DNA of 64,000 nucleotides from Pseudomonadales bacterium (GTDB lineage: Bacteria; Pseudomonadota; Gammaproteobacteria; Pseudomonadales; Halieaceae), in contig JACKNU010000001.1 of NCBI GenBank assembly GCA_024234675.1, positions 956,709 through 1,020,708 of the forward strand, written 5' to 3'. A program made the position numbers and the translations under genes. Shown here piece after piece: positions 35,451-45,560 of the stretch. Numbering within the stretch: the stretch's first letter is position 1; each line of letters starts with the position of its first letter. The notes under the pieces were generated by a model, which was given only the letters and a program-made list of their open reading frames with translations, was not told the DNA's origin and searched no databases.

Positions 35451-37817
35451 CTACTCCCTCGTCTTGATGGTTGCCACCAGGTCCAACCGGTCGGCATCGC
35501 GTTTGACAAGTGCCCCCGATGCCAGCGCCGAGACGATGACAGCGACGGCGGCGGCACCAAAACTTTCCGGTACGATGGTCGCCGGCACCCGGTACAGGTC
35601 GGTGCTGAAGCCGGCGGAAATGGCCTGGGCAAGATAGTAGCCGAGGACGCCGCCTACCGGCAGTGCCAGCAGCGTCACGATCCCCAGGTCGCCCAGCAGG
35701 ACGAAGGCCACCTCCTGGCGGGTGAGCCCCATTACCCGCAGGCTCGCCAGGTCCCGCGCGCGCTCGGCGAAAGCGATGCGGGCGCTGTTGTAGATGATAC
35801 CGAAGGTGATCACTGCGGCGATGGCCGCCATCACGAAACGCACCGCGCCGGCTCCCGTGTCCAGCATCTTCTGGAATGCCGCGCGGGTTTCCGCCCGCAG
35901 GCTGACCCCGGCGACCGCGGGCATTTCCTTGAGGGCCCGGTAGATGGTCTCGCCCTGGCTGGCGTCCACCCGCAGGAAAGCACCCGACACCCGCCGGGGC
36001 TCCTTGAGCGCGCCGTTGAGCGCCGCCAGTTCATAATAGGCCGGGGCGCCCAGCAGGGTTTCGGACACACCCACCACCGGGATCTCCAGGCGCGGGCGGC
36101 GTCCTTCGCGCACGTCCACGAGCAGCGGCATCCCCGGCTGGATATGCAGTATCTCCGCCAGGGCACTGCTCAGGACGATACCATCCGCGCGAATCGCGAT
36201 CTCACCCTGGCGGGCATCCAGGGCGCGATTGAGCTGCGGGCGCTCGACAAAGCCATTGACCGCGCCGCGATAACTGTAGCGACCGCTGCGCAAGACCGCC
36301 GGCACGACCCTGAAGGGTTCCACCGCGATCACCCCGGGCATGCGTTGCAACTCGTAAATAGTCTTGTCCGACATGGGCTCGATAAACGTCACCGTCACAT
36401 CGCTGCGATCGACCACGGAAAAGTTCAGTTCCACGGTCTGGTCGAAGCCGCCCAGCACACTGATCATGGCGACCGACAGGCCCATACCGCAGGAGATCCC
36501 CAGTACCGCCAGCAGGGCGCGCCCGGGGCGGCGCAGGAAATCGCGCAGCACCATGCGAGTAGGCTGGTCCAGCAGCCGGTTCAGCGCGCCGCCCAGACGC
36601 AGGGAACGGCTGTAATCCGCCGGTGCCGGCGGGCTCATGGCCACCGCAGGGGTGAGGGCGAAAACCCGCCGCAGCACCAGCAGGCCGCCGGCCGAGGCAG
36701 CGGCCACGCTGGCCAGCACCGCCAGCAGGAAACTGCCAGGGTCAACCCGGAACACCATGAAGGGAAACTTGTAAAAGTCCATATACACCTGGGCCATGCG
36801 CTGGCCGGCCAGCACCCCCAGCAGGCAGCCCAGCAGCGCGCCCCCAATGGCGATCACCAGGATAAAGCGGAAATAGTGGCCCGCCACCTCCCAGTCGCTG
36901 TAGCCAAAGGACTTGAGCAGGCCGATCTGCGCGCGCTCGGACTGCACCATGCGGGTAATCACGATATACAACAGGAAGGCCGCCACCCCCAGGAAAATCG
37001 GCGGCACGGTTTTGCCGGAGGCCCGCAGCCCCTTGATTTCGTCCACCATGAAGCGATTGGACTCGTGGTCCACCAGGGCGTAGGAGCCGGTGCCACCGTA
37101 GGTATCCAGAAGGGCATCGACCCTGGCCATGACCGCATCCAGGTGCGCATCCGCCGCCACCGACAGCAGCGCCTCGTTAAAGGCGCCCTCCAGGTCGAAG
37201 GCGGCCTCCAGGGCTTCCGCGGACATCCAGATGGCGGCGAACCGCGCATCGTCCGGGACCAGTTCGCCGGGCGGGGTGGCGTACAGGAACTCCGGCGCCT
37301 GGGCCAGGCCGACGATGGTGAACACCCGCCGGGCGCCATTGAGGTTGGCAGCCAGAGTGTCCCCGGGGCCCAGGCCGTGACTGCGGGCGAAATCCTGCAG
37401 CACGATGATCTCGTCGTTGTGGGCGGCATCCACCCAGCGCCCCTCGGACAGGTAAATATCGTTCAGGCGCGGGCGGTGGAACACCGGTAGCGAGACCGCG
37501 AGGGCCCTGATCGGCACCGCCAGCTCCGGCAGGTCCACCAGCGCGCCGCCGCGCACCCTGCCGGCAACCGCGAGCACACCTTCAATGGCGGCAATATCTT
37601 CCAGCAGCCGCCGCGGCGCCCGCTTCACCGGTGCGAACACGTCGGCAAAGCGATAGCGCTCGTAATAGGTGCGTCGGGTTTCCTGCAGGGTGTTGACCAG
37701 GCCGTCCATCATGACCAGCAGCAGCACCCCCAGGGCGATGACCACCCCTATAGCCAGGGCCTGGCCCCTCACCCGATAGAGGTCCCGCAGCAGCTTGCGA
37801 TTCAGCGGGCTGATCAT
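35451..37817 (-). CDS. FtsX/MacB-type ABC permease
   Basis: This 788-residue protein is a large permease of the duplicated FtsX type. A first helix (LAIGVVIALGVLLLVMM) is followed by a large periplasmic domain, then a first three-helix block near residues 285-400. After that come a second helix, LLAVLGISCGMGLSVAMISV, another periplasmic domain and a final helix block. This arrangement matches lipoprotein or lipid extraction systems rather than ordinary importers. It follows the ATPase gene by 7 nt. Confidence 0.85.
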   Translation of the reverse strand: MISPLNRKLLRDLYRVRGQALAIGVVIALGVLLLVMMDGLVNTLQETRRTYYERYRFADVFAPVKRAPRRLLEDIAAIEGVLAVAGRVRGGALVDLPELAVPIRALAVSLPVFHRPRLNDIYLSEGRWVDAAHNDEIIVLQDFARSHGLGPGDTLAANLNGARRVFTIVGLAQAPEFLYATPPGELVPDDARFAAIWMSAEALEAAFDLEGAFNEALLSVAADAHLDAVMARVDALLDTYGGTGSYALVDHESNRFMVDEIKGLRASGKTVPPIFLGVAAFLLYIVITRMVQSERAQIGLLKSFGYSDWEVAGHYFRFILVIAIGGALLGCLLGVLAGQRMAQVYMDFYKFPFMVFRVDPGSFLLAVLASVAAASAGGLLVLRRVFALTPAVAMSPPAPADYSRSLRLGGALNRLLDQPTRMVLRDFLRRPGRALLAVLGISCGMGLSVAMISVLGGFDQTVELNFSVVDRSDVTVTFIEPMSDKTIYELQRMPGVIAVEPFRVVPAVLRSGRYSYRGAVNGFVERPQLNRALDARQGEIAIRADGIVLSSALAEILHIQPGMPLLVDVREGRRPRLEIPVVGVSETLLGAPAYYELAALNGALKEPRRVSGAFLRVDASQGETIYRALKEMPAVAGVSLRAETRAAFQKMLDTGAGAVRFVMAAIAAVITFGIIYNSARIAFAERARDLASLRVMGLTRQEVAFVLLGDLGIVTLLALPVGGVLGYYLAQAISAGFSTDLYRVPATIVPESFGAAAVAVIVSALASGALVKRDADRLDLVATIKTRE

Positions 37818-37824
37818 ACCGTGC

Positions 37825-38547
37825 TCACCACTCGATCTGCTCGGCCGACAACCGGCTCTCGTTCTCGACCACCTGGCGAATATCGCCGTCGGCGAAGTAG
37901 ATGACCCGGTCGGCCATCTCCGCGGTCGCCGCGGCGTGGGTGATGATCATCACGGTAGTGCCCAGTTGCTCGTTGACATCCTGCAGCACCCGCAACACGG
38001 CGCGGCCGGTGACGCTGTCCAGCGCCCCGGTGGGCTCGTCGCAAAACAGCACCGTAGGCCGTTTGGCAATCGCCCGGGCTATCGCCACCCGCTGCTGTTC
38101 TCCCCCCGACAGTTGCGCGGGGAAATGGTGGGCGCGCTTGTCCAGTCCCACCAGCGCCAGGGCCTCCTGCGGGGACATGGGATCGTCGGCGATCTCCGTG
38201 ACCAGTTCCACGTTTTCCAGGGCAGTGAGACTGGGCATGAGGTTGTAGAACTGGAACACGAAACCGACGTGCTGGCGGCGGTACTGGGTGAGCTGGGTAT
38301 CGTCCATGGCGGTGAGCTCGCGCTGGAAGAAACAGACGCGGCCGTCGGTGGGCCGATCCAGGCCGCCGAGTATATTGAGCAGGGTGGACTTACCGCTGCC
38401 GGAGGCGCCCAGCAGCACGATCAGCTCGCCACTGGGTATATCCACGCTGACACCGCGCAGCGCATCCACCCGGGAAGCGCCGGCTCCGTATACCTTGGTA
38501 ACCCCTTCGGTGTGAAATGCCGGACCCGTGCCCTCGTCCTCGCCCAC
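37825..38547 (-). CDS. ABC transporter ATPase (LolD/MacB type)
   Basis: This 240-residue protein has the full ATPase set: Walker A GASGSGKSTLLN near residue 50, Q-loop QFYNLMPSLTALENV, signature LSGGEQQRVAIARA, Walker B TVLFCDEPTGALD, and the H-loop IITHAAATAEMADR. It should drive the FtsX-type permease. It has a promoter upstream (TTGACT and TACGGT spaced by 17 nt). It begins a three-gene exporter operon. Confidence 0.9.
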   Translation of the reverse strand: MGEDEGTGPAFHTEGVTKVYGAGASRVDALRGVSVDIPSGELIVLLGASGSGKSTLLNILGGLDRPTDGRVCFFQRELTAMDDTQLTQYRRQHVGFVFQFYNLMPSLTALENVELVTEIADDPMSPQEALALVGLDKRAHHFPAQLSGGEQQRVAIARAIAKRPTVLFCDEPTGALDSVTGRAVLRVLQDVNEQLGTTVMIITHAAATAEMADRVIYFADGDIRQVVENESRLSAEQIEW

Positions 38548-38579
38548 GCCTCGCTGCTCCGACCGCCCTGGATACCCGC

Positions 38580-38608
38580 ACCGTAGAGGGAATGTATTGC
38601 CCAGTCAA
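38580..38608 (-). promoter_or_regulatory. putative promoter of the HlyD/FtsX/ATPase operon
   Basis: On the minus strand TTGACT (38603-38608) is followed by a 17-nt spacer and TACGGT (38580-38585), about 33 nt before the ATPase start. The -35 is good and the -10 fair. No clear operator is seen. Confidence 0.45.
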
Positions 38609-38662
38609 TTGGCCCCGGGGCACGCGCTGCGCCAGGGCCTGTTCACACTACCTGAGTTGGCC

Positions 38663-41029
38663 CTAGAAGCTGTAGCGCGCAGTCATGCCGATCACCCGCT
38701 CCTTGAGGGTGTTGGTCTGGGTGTAGGATCCGTCGCTGACCGCGATATCGTACTGGTCGGGGCCCTGCTGGAAGACCACCGCGTCCTCGTCGAACACGTT
38801 CTTGGCCCACAGCGAGACATCCCAGGTGTACTGGCTGCTGCGCCAACCGACAAACAGGTCCAGTATCTGGTAGGACTCGAAGTCCTTGGCAACCTGGCCG
38901 ATGCCCGCCGAGGCCTCGGTGTTGATGCGATCGTCGGTGTACTTGAACAGGCCGCGCACGTAGGCCTCGGTGGAATTCGCCAGCGGCAGGTAGTACTCGG
39001 AATTTATCGAGAAGGACCACTCCGGCTCACCGCCCAGGGGCTCCCCGTCGATGTCGCAACTGCCCAGCACCTCGCCGGGCTGCCGGTCGTTACAGGGCTC
39101 GGAGGCGCCGTCCCACTCGCCCTTGCTGTAACTGAAAGTGCCGCCGAAGTTCCAGGTCTCGCTGAGCAGGATTTCGCCGTATAGTTCCACCCCCCAGATA
39201 TTGGCATCGCCGTTGAATACCAGGCCGCCGGGCAGGTCCACCGGCTCACCCAGGTCGTTGAGCACCTGCACGCCGCGGGTGAAACCCAGGTAACCGTCAA
39301 AGGTCTGATAGTACAGGGCGCCGTCCAGCCGGGCGCGACCGTCCAGCGGGTTGCTCTTGAAGCCGATCTCGAAGGCGTCGCTGGTCTCGTCGTTGTACAG
39401 CAGGTCATCCACGCCATTTGGCAGGAACTCGATATCGGGACTGGGCACGATGGAAATGCCGCTGGGCCGGTAGCCGCGGTTGTAGGAGGCGTACAGGTTT
39501 ACGTCGTCGCGCCAGTCCCAGCGCAGGGCGACCGACCCGGTGAAGGCGTCCTCGCTGTCGGAGTCCTTGTCGTCGGGCACCCCCTCAATGGGAAAATTGG
39601 CGGCAAAGCCCGCCTCGATCTGGTCGCGGAAGGGTTCCAGCGCCGGCGGCACCCAGGTGAGCCCGCCGTAATTGATGTCGGCGCGGCGATAGTTCTCGTA
39701 GTCGGTCCAGCGCAGCCCCAGCTCCAGTTGCAGGGTGTCGGTAAGATCCAGGGTATTAAAGGTGAAGATGGCGAAGTTGTTGGAATTGACCGGCAGCTTG
39801 CCGACCGTCTGGAAGCCCAGGCCCGACACATCCAGGCGCACGCCGTTGGAGACAAAGCGCGTGTTGGTATTCTGGTCCTGGTAGTACAGGCCCACCATGT
39901 AGTTCCAGAAATCATTGTCCATGGAGGCCGCGCGCAGCTCGTAGGAAATACTGTCGGTCTTGGTCTGGGTGGTCTGGAAGCTGGGCCCTTCGGTATTGGT
40001 GTACTGCAGGGAGTAGGCCCGGTCGTTCTCCGTCTGGGCCGGCTTGGTGGACTCCTGGTAGCCGACGATGCCGGTCACCTGGTGGTTCCACACCTCCCAG
40101 TCCATGATCAGGTTGGCCAGGTTGAACCAGATATCACCGAAGTCGTTGCTGTTGCCCAGCGCCTTGCGGTCATCAGGCTGTAACCTGGGCCGATCGGCCG
40201 GGTCGTGCAGGTCGGTGCCACTCATGGCCTTGGGGTCGTCGGCGGTGCGCTTGAGGTACTGGTAGATCACCTCCGCCTGGAAGGTGTCAGTGGCCTGCCA
40301 GATAGTGCTGAGTCGACCGGAGTAGGCCTTCACCTCCTGGTCGTCGAAGCCGGTGGAGAGATTCTCCACGTCGCTGCCATTGTTCAGGTCGTACACGCCG
40401 GCTACCCGCACCCCCAGGGTGCCGTCGAGCAGGGGGGCACCGTAGGCGAACTGGCCGTTGTAGCCATTGTTGTCGGATACCGATCCCTGCACATAGCCGC
40501 TGGTCTCGTCCAGACTGGCGCGCCGGGTAATCATGTTGATGGCGCCGCCGGGAGAGGTCTTGCCCTGCAGGGTGCCCTGGGGCCCGCGCAGTATCTCGAT
40601 ACGCTCCAGGTCGTACATCTGGTTGAAGGCAATATCCGAGCGCACGGTGGCATCGTTCCAGTACACGTCCACCGCCGCGGACACCCCCGACTCCGGATCG
40701 ACGCTGACACCGCGCATGGAAATGTAATTGTTGCGCGCATTGGGCGCGGACAGGGTGATGCCCGCGGTCTGCTGCTCCAGGGACCGGAAATCGAAGGCGG
40801 CAAATTTCTCCAGGCTGTCGCCGCTGACCACGTTCACCGTGGCGGCGATGTCCTGCACGTTCTCTGCCCGTTTCTGGGCGGTGACGATAACCTCCTCCAG
40901 TTGCAGTTCGCTGGCCGGGGCCTGCATGGCAAGCAGACCCAGGGCACCGGCGATGGCCGTCTTGCAGAACACGGCGCTTTCCGGCCCGACGCGACGACGA
41001 GGCGAACGAATGATTTTTCCTGCGGACAT
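38663..41029 (-). CDS. TonB-dependent receptor
   Basis: This 788-residue protein has a signal region (TAIAGALGLLAMQAPAS), the TonB-box segment LEEVIVTAQKRAENVQDI, a plug domain (about 50-180) with RIEILRGPQGTLQGKTSPGG, and a C-terminal barrel ending in TARYSF. Such receptors take up scarce ligands such as siderophores, vitamins or oligosaccharides with TonB energy. No ligand can be read. The upstream region contains a 9-bp A-run (41066-41074) and a TATAAA at about 41090. A second receptor lies upstream on the same strand. Confidence 0.92.
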   Translation of the reverse strand: MSAGKIIRSPRRRVGPESAVFCKTAIAGALGLLAMQAPASELQLEEVIVTAQKRAENVQDIAATVNVVSGDSLEKFAAFDFRSLEQQTAGITLSAPNARNNYISMRGVSVDPESGVSAAVDVYWNDATVRSDIAFNQMYDLERIEILRGPQGTLQGKTSPGGAINMITRRASLDETSGYVQGSVSDNNGYNGQFAYGAPLLDGTLGVRVAGVYDLNNGSDVENLSTGFDDQEVKAYSGRLSTIWQATDTFQAEVIYQYLKRTADDPKAMSGTDLHDPADRPRLQPDDRKALGNSNDFGDIWFNLANLIMDWEVWNHQVTGIVGYQESTKPAQTENDRAYSLQYTNTEGPSFQTTQTKTDSISYELRAASMDNDFWNYMVGLYYQDQNTNTRFVSNGVRLDVSGLGFQTVGKLPVNSNNFAIFTFNTLDLTDTLQLELGLRWTDYENYRRADINYGGLTWVPPALEPFRDQIEAGFAANFPIEGVPDDKDSDSEDAFTGSVALRWDWRDDVNLYASYNRGYRPSGISIVPSPDIEFLPNGVDDLLYNDETSDAFEIGFKSNPLDGRARLDGALYYQTFDGYLGFTRGVQVLNDLGEPVDLPGGLVFNGDANIWGVELYGEILLSETWNFGGTFSYSKGEWDGASEPCNDRQPGEVLGSCDIDGEPLGGEPEWSFSINSEYYLPLANSTEAYVRGLFKYTDDRINTEASAGIGQVAKDFESYQILDLFVGWRSSQYTWDVSLWAKNVFDEDAVVFQQGPDQYDIAVSDGSYTQTNTLKERVIGMTARYSF

Positions 41030-41218
41030 GACACCTTACCTCTGCTGTGGCTCGCGGCAGGTCCAAAAAAAAAGAGCGCTACCGAAGCATATTTATAATT
41101 TTGTGCAACCCCGGACAGCGGCGCTGTCGAGCGAGGCTGGCCATATCATAGCGGTTACGATCGCAGATTAAACTCCTCACAGGTTTGCATAGATAACCCG
41201 TTGGGCAGATTCTGGACC

Positions 41219-41244
41219 CTGCCGGCCACCGCTGTGACCGGCAG
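41219..41244 (-). terminator. hairpin after the second TonB-dependent receptor
   Basis: Read on the minus strand, CTGCCGG and CCGGCAG form a 7-bp GC-rich stem that can extend by three more pairs across one mismatch. It starts 12 nt after the receptor stop. There is no U-tract. It is the best candidate end of the receptor transcript. Confidence 0.45.
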
Positions 41245-41255
41245 TTACTGCACCC

Positions 41256-43787
41256 CTAGAACTTATAGGTAAAGTCCACCCCGCTGATCCGTCCGGGCGA
41301 ATTGTGGTTGAAGGAGCCGCCGAATTCCGGCGCCGGGATCACTTCCTCCAGATAGTCCTCATCGGTCAGGTTCTGGCTCCAGGCGATAACGGACCAGTTC
41401 TCGCCAGAGATTCCGGCGCGCAGGTTGATGGTCCAGTAGTCATCCCGGGAGGTCTTGGAGAAGTCGCTGGGGCCGAAGCCGAAACCGGGCACCCCGTAGA
41501 CACCCGACAGGTCGGTGAAGAAGTTCTGGGTGGTATTGTCCTGCACAGTGTGAAACCAGGTCTCGCCGACGTACTGGTAATCCAGGCGGGTCATCCACTC
41601 CAGGTCACCGAACACCGGCATGTTGAAGTCCAGGCTCAGGGCGCCGTTTGCCTCCGGCGCGTAAGGCAGGTCGTTGCCCTCGGTGTAGGGGCGGTTGTTG
41701 TTCTTCTTGATCTGGGTATCCACCACCCCGACGCCGCCGCTGAAGGTGAGGTACTGGTGCAGCGCCCAGGCGAAATCGATTTCGGCCCCGTAGATTTCCA
41801 CCTTGTCGATATTGGTCACCACCCGCAGCAGGCCGAAGGGGCCGGCGAAGAAGTTGAAGAACTGGTAGTCGTCCACCTCGGTGTAGAAGGTCGCGCCGTT
41901 GATCCGCAGGGTGTTGTCCAGCCACTCGGACTTGACGCCCACCTCATAGGTGTAGGTGGTCTCCTGGTCGAACTCGTCGCGCACTTCCTGGGGGGCCGTG
42001 GGGTAGGTGCCAAAGGCATTGTTGACTGTGTCCGCGCTGCCCAGGTTATTGAAACCGCCGGAGCGGAAGCCCACACCGTAGGAGGCATAGCCGTGGAAGT
42101 CATCGGTAAAACGCTGGGTGTAGCTGACCTTTGGCTGCCACTGGTCGAAGGTCTCGTTGCGATCGGGTATGGTGTCGGCATTATCGTAGGCCGGGTTGAT
42201 GGGCTGGCGACCGAAGGCGGCCACGAAAATCTGTGCATTCAGCACATCGGGCACCTTGTTGGAGACCTTGCGGTCCTCCTGGTCGTAGCGCAGGGCCAGG
42301 GCCAGTTCACCGCGCTCACCCACGTCCAGTTCCACCTGGCCGAAGGCCGCGTAGGCGTCGGTGGTGAAATCATCCCAGAACAGCAGGTCTGTGGGGTTCT
42401 TGCCCTCGGGGGTCACATAGGGCTGCTTCTGGAAACCCAGGCCCAGGTCGGCGCCGTAGGCGACCACCACCTCGCGATCGATGTGGGCGTAATACAGGCC
42501 CGCCACCCAGCGCAGGCTGTCCTCCTCGTCGGAGGTAAACTTGACCTCCACGCTGGTGCTCTCCTGGTTGCGCTCCTGGTACTGGTAGCCGTCGCAGGTA
42601 GTGGGCGAGTAAGGGGGCAACAGGCCGTTGAGAATGCCCTGGTCAGGCAGGTACGCACCGGGGGGCAGACCGTCCTGGATGGCATAGAAAGGACTGGTCA
42701 GCAGCGAGGTGTCGAAACTGTTATAGGTCTGGGTACAGGCCGTCTGGGAAGCCGGCGCGCCCAGGGAATACCCGCCAAAAGCGGCGCTGGTACCATCGGA
42801 TAACAGGTATTCGTCCAGCTTGTCATAGGCACCGATGACCGTCAGCGTGCCCGGGTCCATTTCGTAATCGGTCTTGACCGAGAAGAACGAATTTTCCTGC
42901 TTGTTCTCCCCGGGGACGTTGAAAATGTACTTGAAGTCGGTGTCGTTGACGTTCTTGTATAGGTCGGGGTTGGGCACGAATTCCGCCGCCAGCGGCAGGG
43001 CGAAGGTGGCGTTGAAATTGATGGCGCCGCCCTTGACCTTGCTGTAGGCCGCCTGGGAGTCCACGGTCAGGCGGTCGCTGGGCAGCCAGATCACCCGGCC
43101 CCGACCGCTCATGTCTTCCAGGTAATTGACCGAGCTGTCACTGCCTGTGAAGGCGTTGCTGAAGCTGCCGTTGGTATCCCGGTAGCTCAGGGCCAGGCGG
43201 CCGAGGAGCTTGTCCTCGATCAGCGGTCCGCTGACCATCGCGTTGCCCTTGACCAGGTCGTCGTCGCCGAAGCCGCCGCCGACACTGGCCTCGAACTCGT
43301 TAGTCGGCTTGACAGTATTGACAATGATCGCCCCGGCACTGGCGTTGCGGCCGTACAGGGCGCCCTGGGGTCCCTTCAGAATTTCTATTTGGTCGATATC
43401 GAACAGTTCGCGGTTGAAACCGTTGGGATTGGTGATCAGCACGCCGTCCACCACATAGGCGAAGGAACTCTCCGCATCGCGGGTGGAATACTGGCCGCGA
43501 ATGGTCACCTGGGTATCGCCGACGTTGGCGGTATCGACGATGGAGACGTTGGGCGTCAGGGCAATGAAATCCGCCGGGCGCTCGATACCGGCACTCTGGA
43601 TTTCCGACTGGGTGAAAGCAGTCACCGCGATGGGCACGTCCTGCAGGCTCTCACTGCGTTTGCGGGCGGTCACCACCACCTCTTCCAGCGACGCGCCGCT
43701 CTGGGCAATTGTGAACTGCGGCATAGCGAGGGTGGCGCCCAGCACGGCGCCCTGGACAGCTAATGCGACTGATTTCCTCTGCACCAT
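41256..43787 (-). CDS. TonB-dependent receptor
   Basis: This 843-residue receptor has a signal region (VALAVQGAVLGATLAMPQ), the TonB-box segment LEEVVVTARKRSESLQDV, a plug with FDIDQIEILKGPQGALYGRNAS, and a barrel ending in GVDFTYKF with the usual terminal Phe. It is similar in style to the neighbouring receptor but about 55 residues longer, so the two are probably paralogues for different ligands. The 5' leader contains a CGGGC/GCCCG hairpin (near 43820-43845). Confidence 0.92.
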   Translation of the reverse strand: MVQRKSVALAVQGAVLGATLAMPQFTIAQSGASLEEVVVTARKRSESLQDVPIAVTAFTQSEIQSAGIERPADFIALTPNVSIVDTANVGDTQVTIRGQYSTRDAESSFAYVVDGVLITNPNGFNRELFDIDQIEILKGPQGALYGRNASAGAIIVNTVKPTNEFEASVGGGFGDDDLVKGNAMVSGPLIEDKLLGRLALSYRDTNGSFSNAFTGSDSSVNYLEDMSGRGRVIWLPSDRLTVDSQAAYSKVKGGAINFNATFALPLAAEFVPNPDLYKNVNDTDFKYIFNVPGENKQENSFFSVKTDYEMDPGTLTVIGAYDKLDEYLLSDGTSAAFGGYSLGAPASQTACTQTYNSFDTSLLTSPFYAIQDGLPPGAYLPDQGILNGLLPPYSPTTCDGYQYQERNQESTSVEVKFTSDEEDSLRWVAGLYYAHIDREVVVAYGADLGLGFQKQPYVTPEGKNPTDLLFWDDFTTDAYAAFGQVELDVGERGELALALRYDQEDRKVSNKVPDVLNAQIFVAAFGRQPINPAYDNADTIPDRNETFDQWQPKVSYTQRFTDDFHGYASYGVGFRSGGFNNLGSADTVNNAFGTYPTAPQEVRDEFDQETTYTYEVGVKSEWLDNTLRINGATFYTEVDDYQFFNFFAGPFGLLRVVTNIDKVEIYGAEIDFAWALHQYLTFSGGVGVVDTQIKKNNNRPYTEGNDLPYAPEANGALSLDFNMPVFGDLEWMTRLDYQYVGETWFHTVQDNTTQNFFTDLSGVYGVPGFGFGPSDFSKTSRDDYWTINLRAGISGENWSVIAWSQNLTDEDYLEEVIPAPEFGGSFNHNSPGRISGVDFTYKF

Positions 43788-43890
43788 GGTAACCCCTTGT
43801 TCTTATCCTGCTTCATTACCGGGCAGCCTCGCGAGCCGCCCGACCTTCCCCGAATAATTACACAGTTGAACGGCTCTGGGAAAGCGCTTG

Positions 43891-44394
43891 TTAGCGATGG
43901 GCTGCCCTGTAGGCCTTGAGGGCCGCTGCAGTGGTGGGCTCGCCCGTCTCGTAATAGAGCTTCATCGCGGTGGCCACGTCCGCCACCGTGGCCGCCACCG
44001 GCTTGGCCATCAGCTTTTCGAGCCAGTTGCCCAGGGGGCCCCAGGGCATTTCGAACTGCAGGGAGGCGGTAAACAGGGTCTGGCCGGGACCCTGGTCGGC
44101 CAGTTGATAGCGGAAGGAAGCGCTGCGAAATGGCGGCGCGGGCTTGTCACCCTTGTGAAGGCGGATCAGGAAGCCCTCCCCCTCGCGCCACTCCACCACG
44201 GTTTCCTGCAGGTAGCTTCTGGCATTGCGCCAGACATAGCGACTGGCGCCCACGCCCTCGGTGCGGGCGCTGACAATCTCGGTCCTGACAATGCCGGGGA
44301 CATAGTTGTGAGCCAGGGAAATATCCCGCAATCGATACCAGGCCTGCTCCCGTGGCATATCGATAAGGACTTGTGCGGATACTTCGCGGGGCAT
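43891..44394 (-). CDS. SRPBCC-family (START-like) protein
   Basis: This 167-residue protein has the START-like pattern: an N-terminal strand MPREVSAQVLIDMPREQAWYRL, a helix with the SLAHNYVPGIVRTEIV segment, and beta strands with ETVVEWREGEGFLI and FEMPWGPLGNWLEKLM near the end. Members bind hydrophobic ligands in a cavity; some act as cyclases. The ATG at 44394 is chosen for its GGAG and the length of the family. It is divergent from the SDR gene at 44627. The ligand is unknown. Confidence 0.7.
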   Translation of the reverse strand: MPREVSAQVLIDMPREQAWYRLRDISLAHNYVPGIVRTEIVSARTEGVGASRYVWRNARSYLQETVVEWREGEGFLIRLHKGDKPAPPFRSASFRYQLADQGPGQTLFTASLQFEMPWGPLGNWLEKLMAKPVAATVADVATAMKLYYETGEPTTAAALKAYRAAHR

Positions 44395-44626
44395 GGCCTG
44401 CTCTCCGTCGCCCTGCGGGGGCCTGAATAGCACCCAGCCTAACCACATCGCCTGACGATATAAACCGCTTTGGACGGCATGGCAAAACGGGTATGGCATA
44501 GCAGACCGGAGGGGCTATAGCGCCGCCCCCGGGGCCGGGATACCAATAGTTTGCGCCCGCGAACAGCCCGCAGCAGGGCCGGGTTTGCTAAGCTTGCCGG
44601 CCACCATCGACAAGGAAACTGGCGAC

Positions 44627-45391
44627 ATGGGAACTTACGCCCTCACCGGCGGCGCCTCGGGTATCGGCGCCAGCCTCGCAGCACTGCTGCGGGAGCAGGG
44701 ACACAAGGTCATCAACGTGGACATACGGGAGGCCGACGTCATCGCCGACCTCTCCACCCCGGCCGGCCGGCAGGCGGCGGTGGCCGGCGTCCGCGAGCGG
44801 GCGCCCCAGGGCCTGGACGGGCTGGTGCCCGTGGCAGGTGTCGGGGGCAGCGGCCCACCCGGCACCCTGATCACCTCGGTCAATTACTTCGGCGCGGTGG
44901 TAGTCGTCGAGGGCCTGCGCGACCTGGTGAGCAGGAAGCGTGGCGCCATCGTCCTGCTGTGCTCCAACTCGGCGCCCATGTCGTCTCCCGAAGACCCCCT
45001 GGTCGCCAGCCTGCTGGCAGGCGATGAACAACAGGCCCTGCAAATCGCCAGGGACAACGACAACGGCATGCACTACATGGCTGGCAAGCGCGCCCTGGCC
45101 TGCTGGATGCGGCGCAACACCATGGCCTACGCGCAGGACGGTATCCGCATGAACGCCGTGGCGCCGGGGCCGGTGGATACCCCCATGACCAAACCGCTGT
45201 TCGATGACCCCAAAATGGCGGAAGTGATGCAATACCTCATCGACAACACGCCCCTGGGCAGGGCCGGAAAGCCGGAGGAAATTGCCGCCGCAATCAGCTT
45301 CCTGCTGGGGCCCGACGCCAGCTATATCTGCGGCTCGGTGCTGTATATCGACGGTGGCTACGATGCCCATACCCGCAGCGACCTGGTCTAG
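44627..45391 (+). CDS. SDR, 3-alpha-hydroxysteroid-dehydrogenase-like
   Basis: This 254-residue SDR has TGGASGIGASLAALL near residue 6, and a YMAGKRALACWMRR catalytic segment (the Y-x3-K of SDRs). The NAVAPGPVDTPMTKP stretch and the C-terminal DGGYDAH follow. The overall arrangement is close to 3-alpha-hydroxysteroid dehydrogenases, suggesting a steroid or terpenoid alcohol substrate, but this is inference. The ATG at 44627 follows AAGGAAA. Confidence 0.8.
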   Translation: MGTYALTGGASGIGASLAALLREQGHKVINVDIREADVIADLSTPAGRQAAVAGVRERAPQGLDGLVPVAGVGGSGPPGTLITSVNYFGAVVVVEGLRDLVSRKRGAIVLLCSNSAPMSSPEDPLVASLLAGDEQQALQIARDNDNGMHYMAGKRALACWMRRNTMAYAQDGIRMNAVAPGPVDTPMTKPLFDDPKMAEVMQYLIDNTPLGRAGKPEEIAAAISFLLGPDASYICGSVLYIDGGYDAHTRSDLV

Positions 45392-45560
45392 GCAGTTGCT
45401 TCGACAGCAACCGCTCATCCTCCGTTGGCGGCCGGCTGGTTTACGACCACCCGCCCCAATGGTGCCTGGAGAATGACTGAGCCACACTGGCCGCGCCCGG
45501 CGGGTAAATATATACTGGCGCATTGCCAACACGCGCTGCACGCATTCCCCGGGAGACCAG

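Noticed and set aside
44479..44498. A third ATGGCA-type operator before the SRPBCC/SDR pair
   Set aside because: Two ATGGCA half-sites occur here but as direct repeats 14 nt apart, not as the inverted ATGGCA-N7-TGCCAT form.
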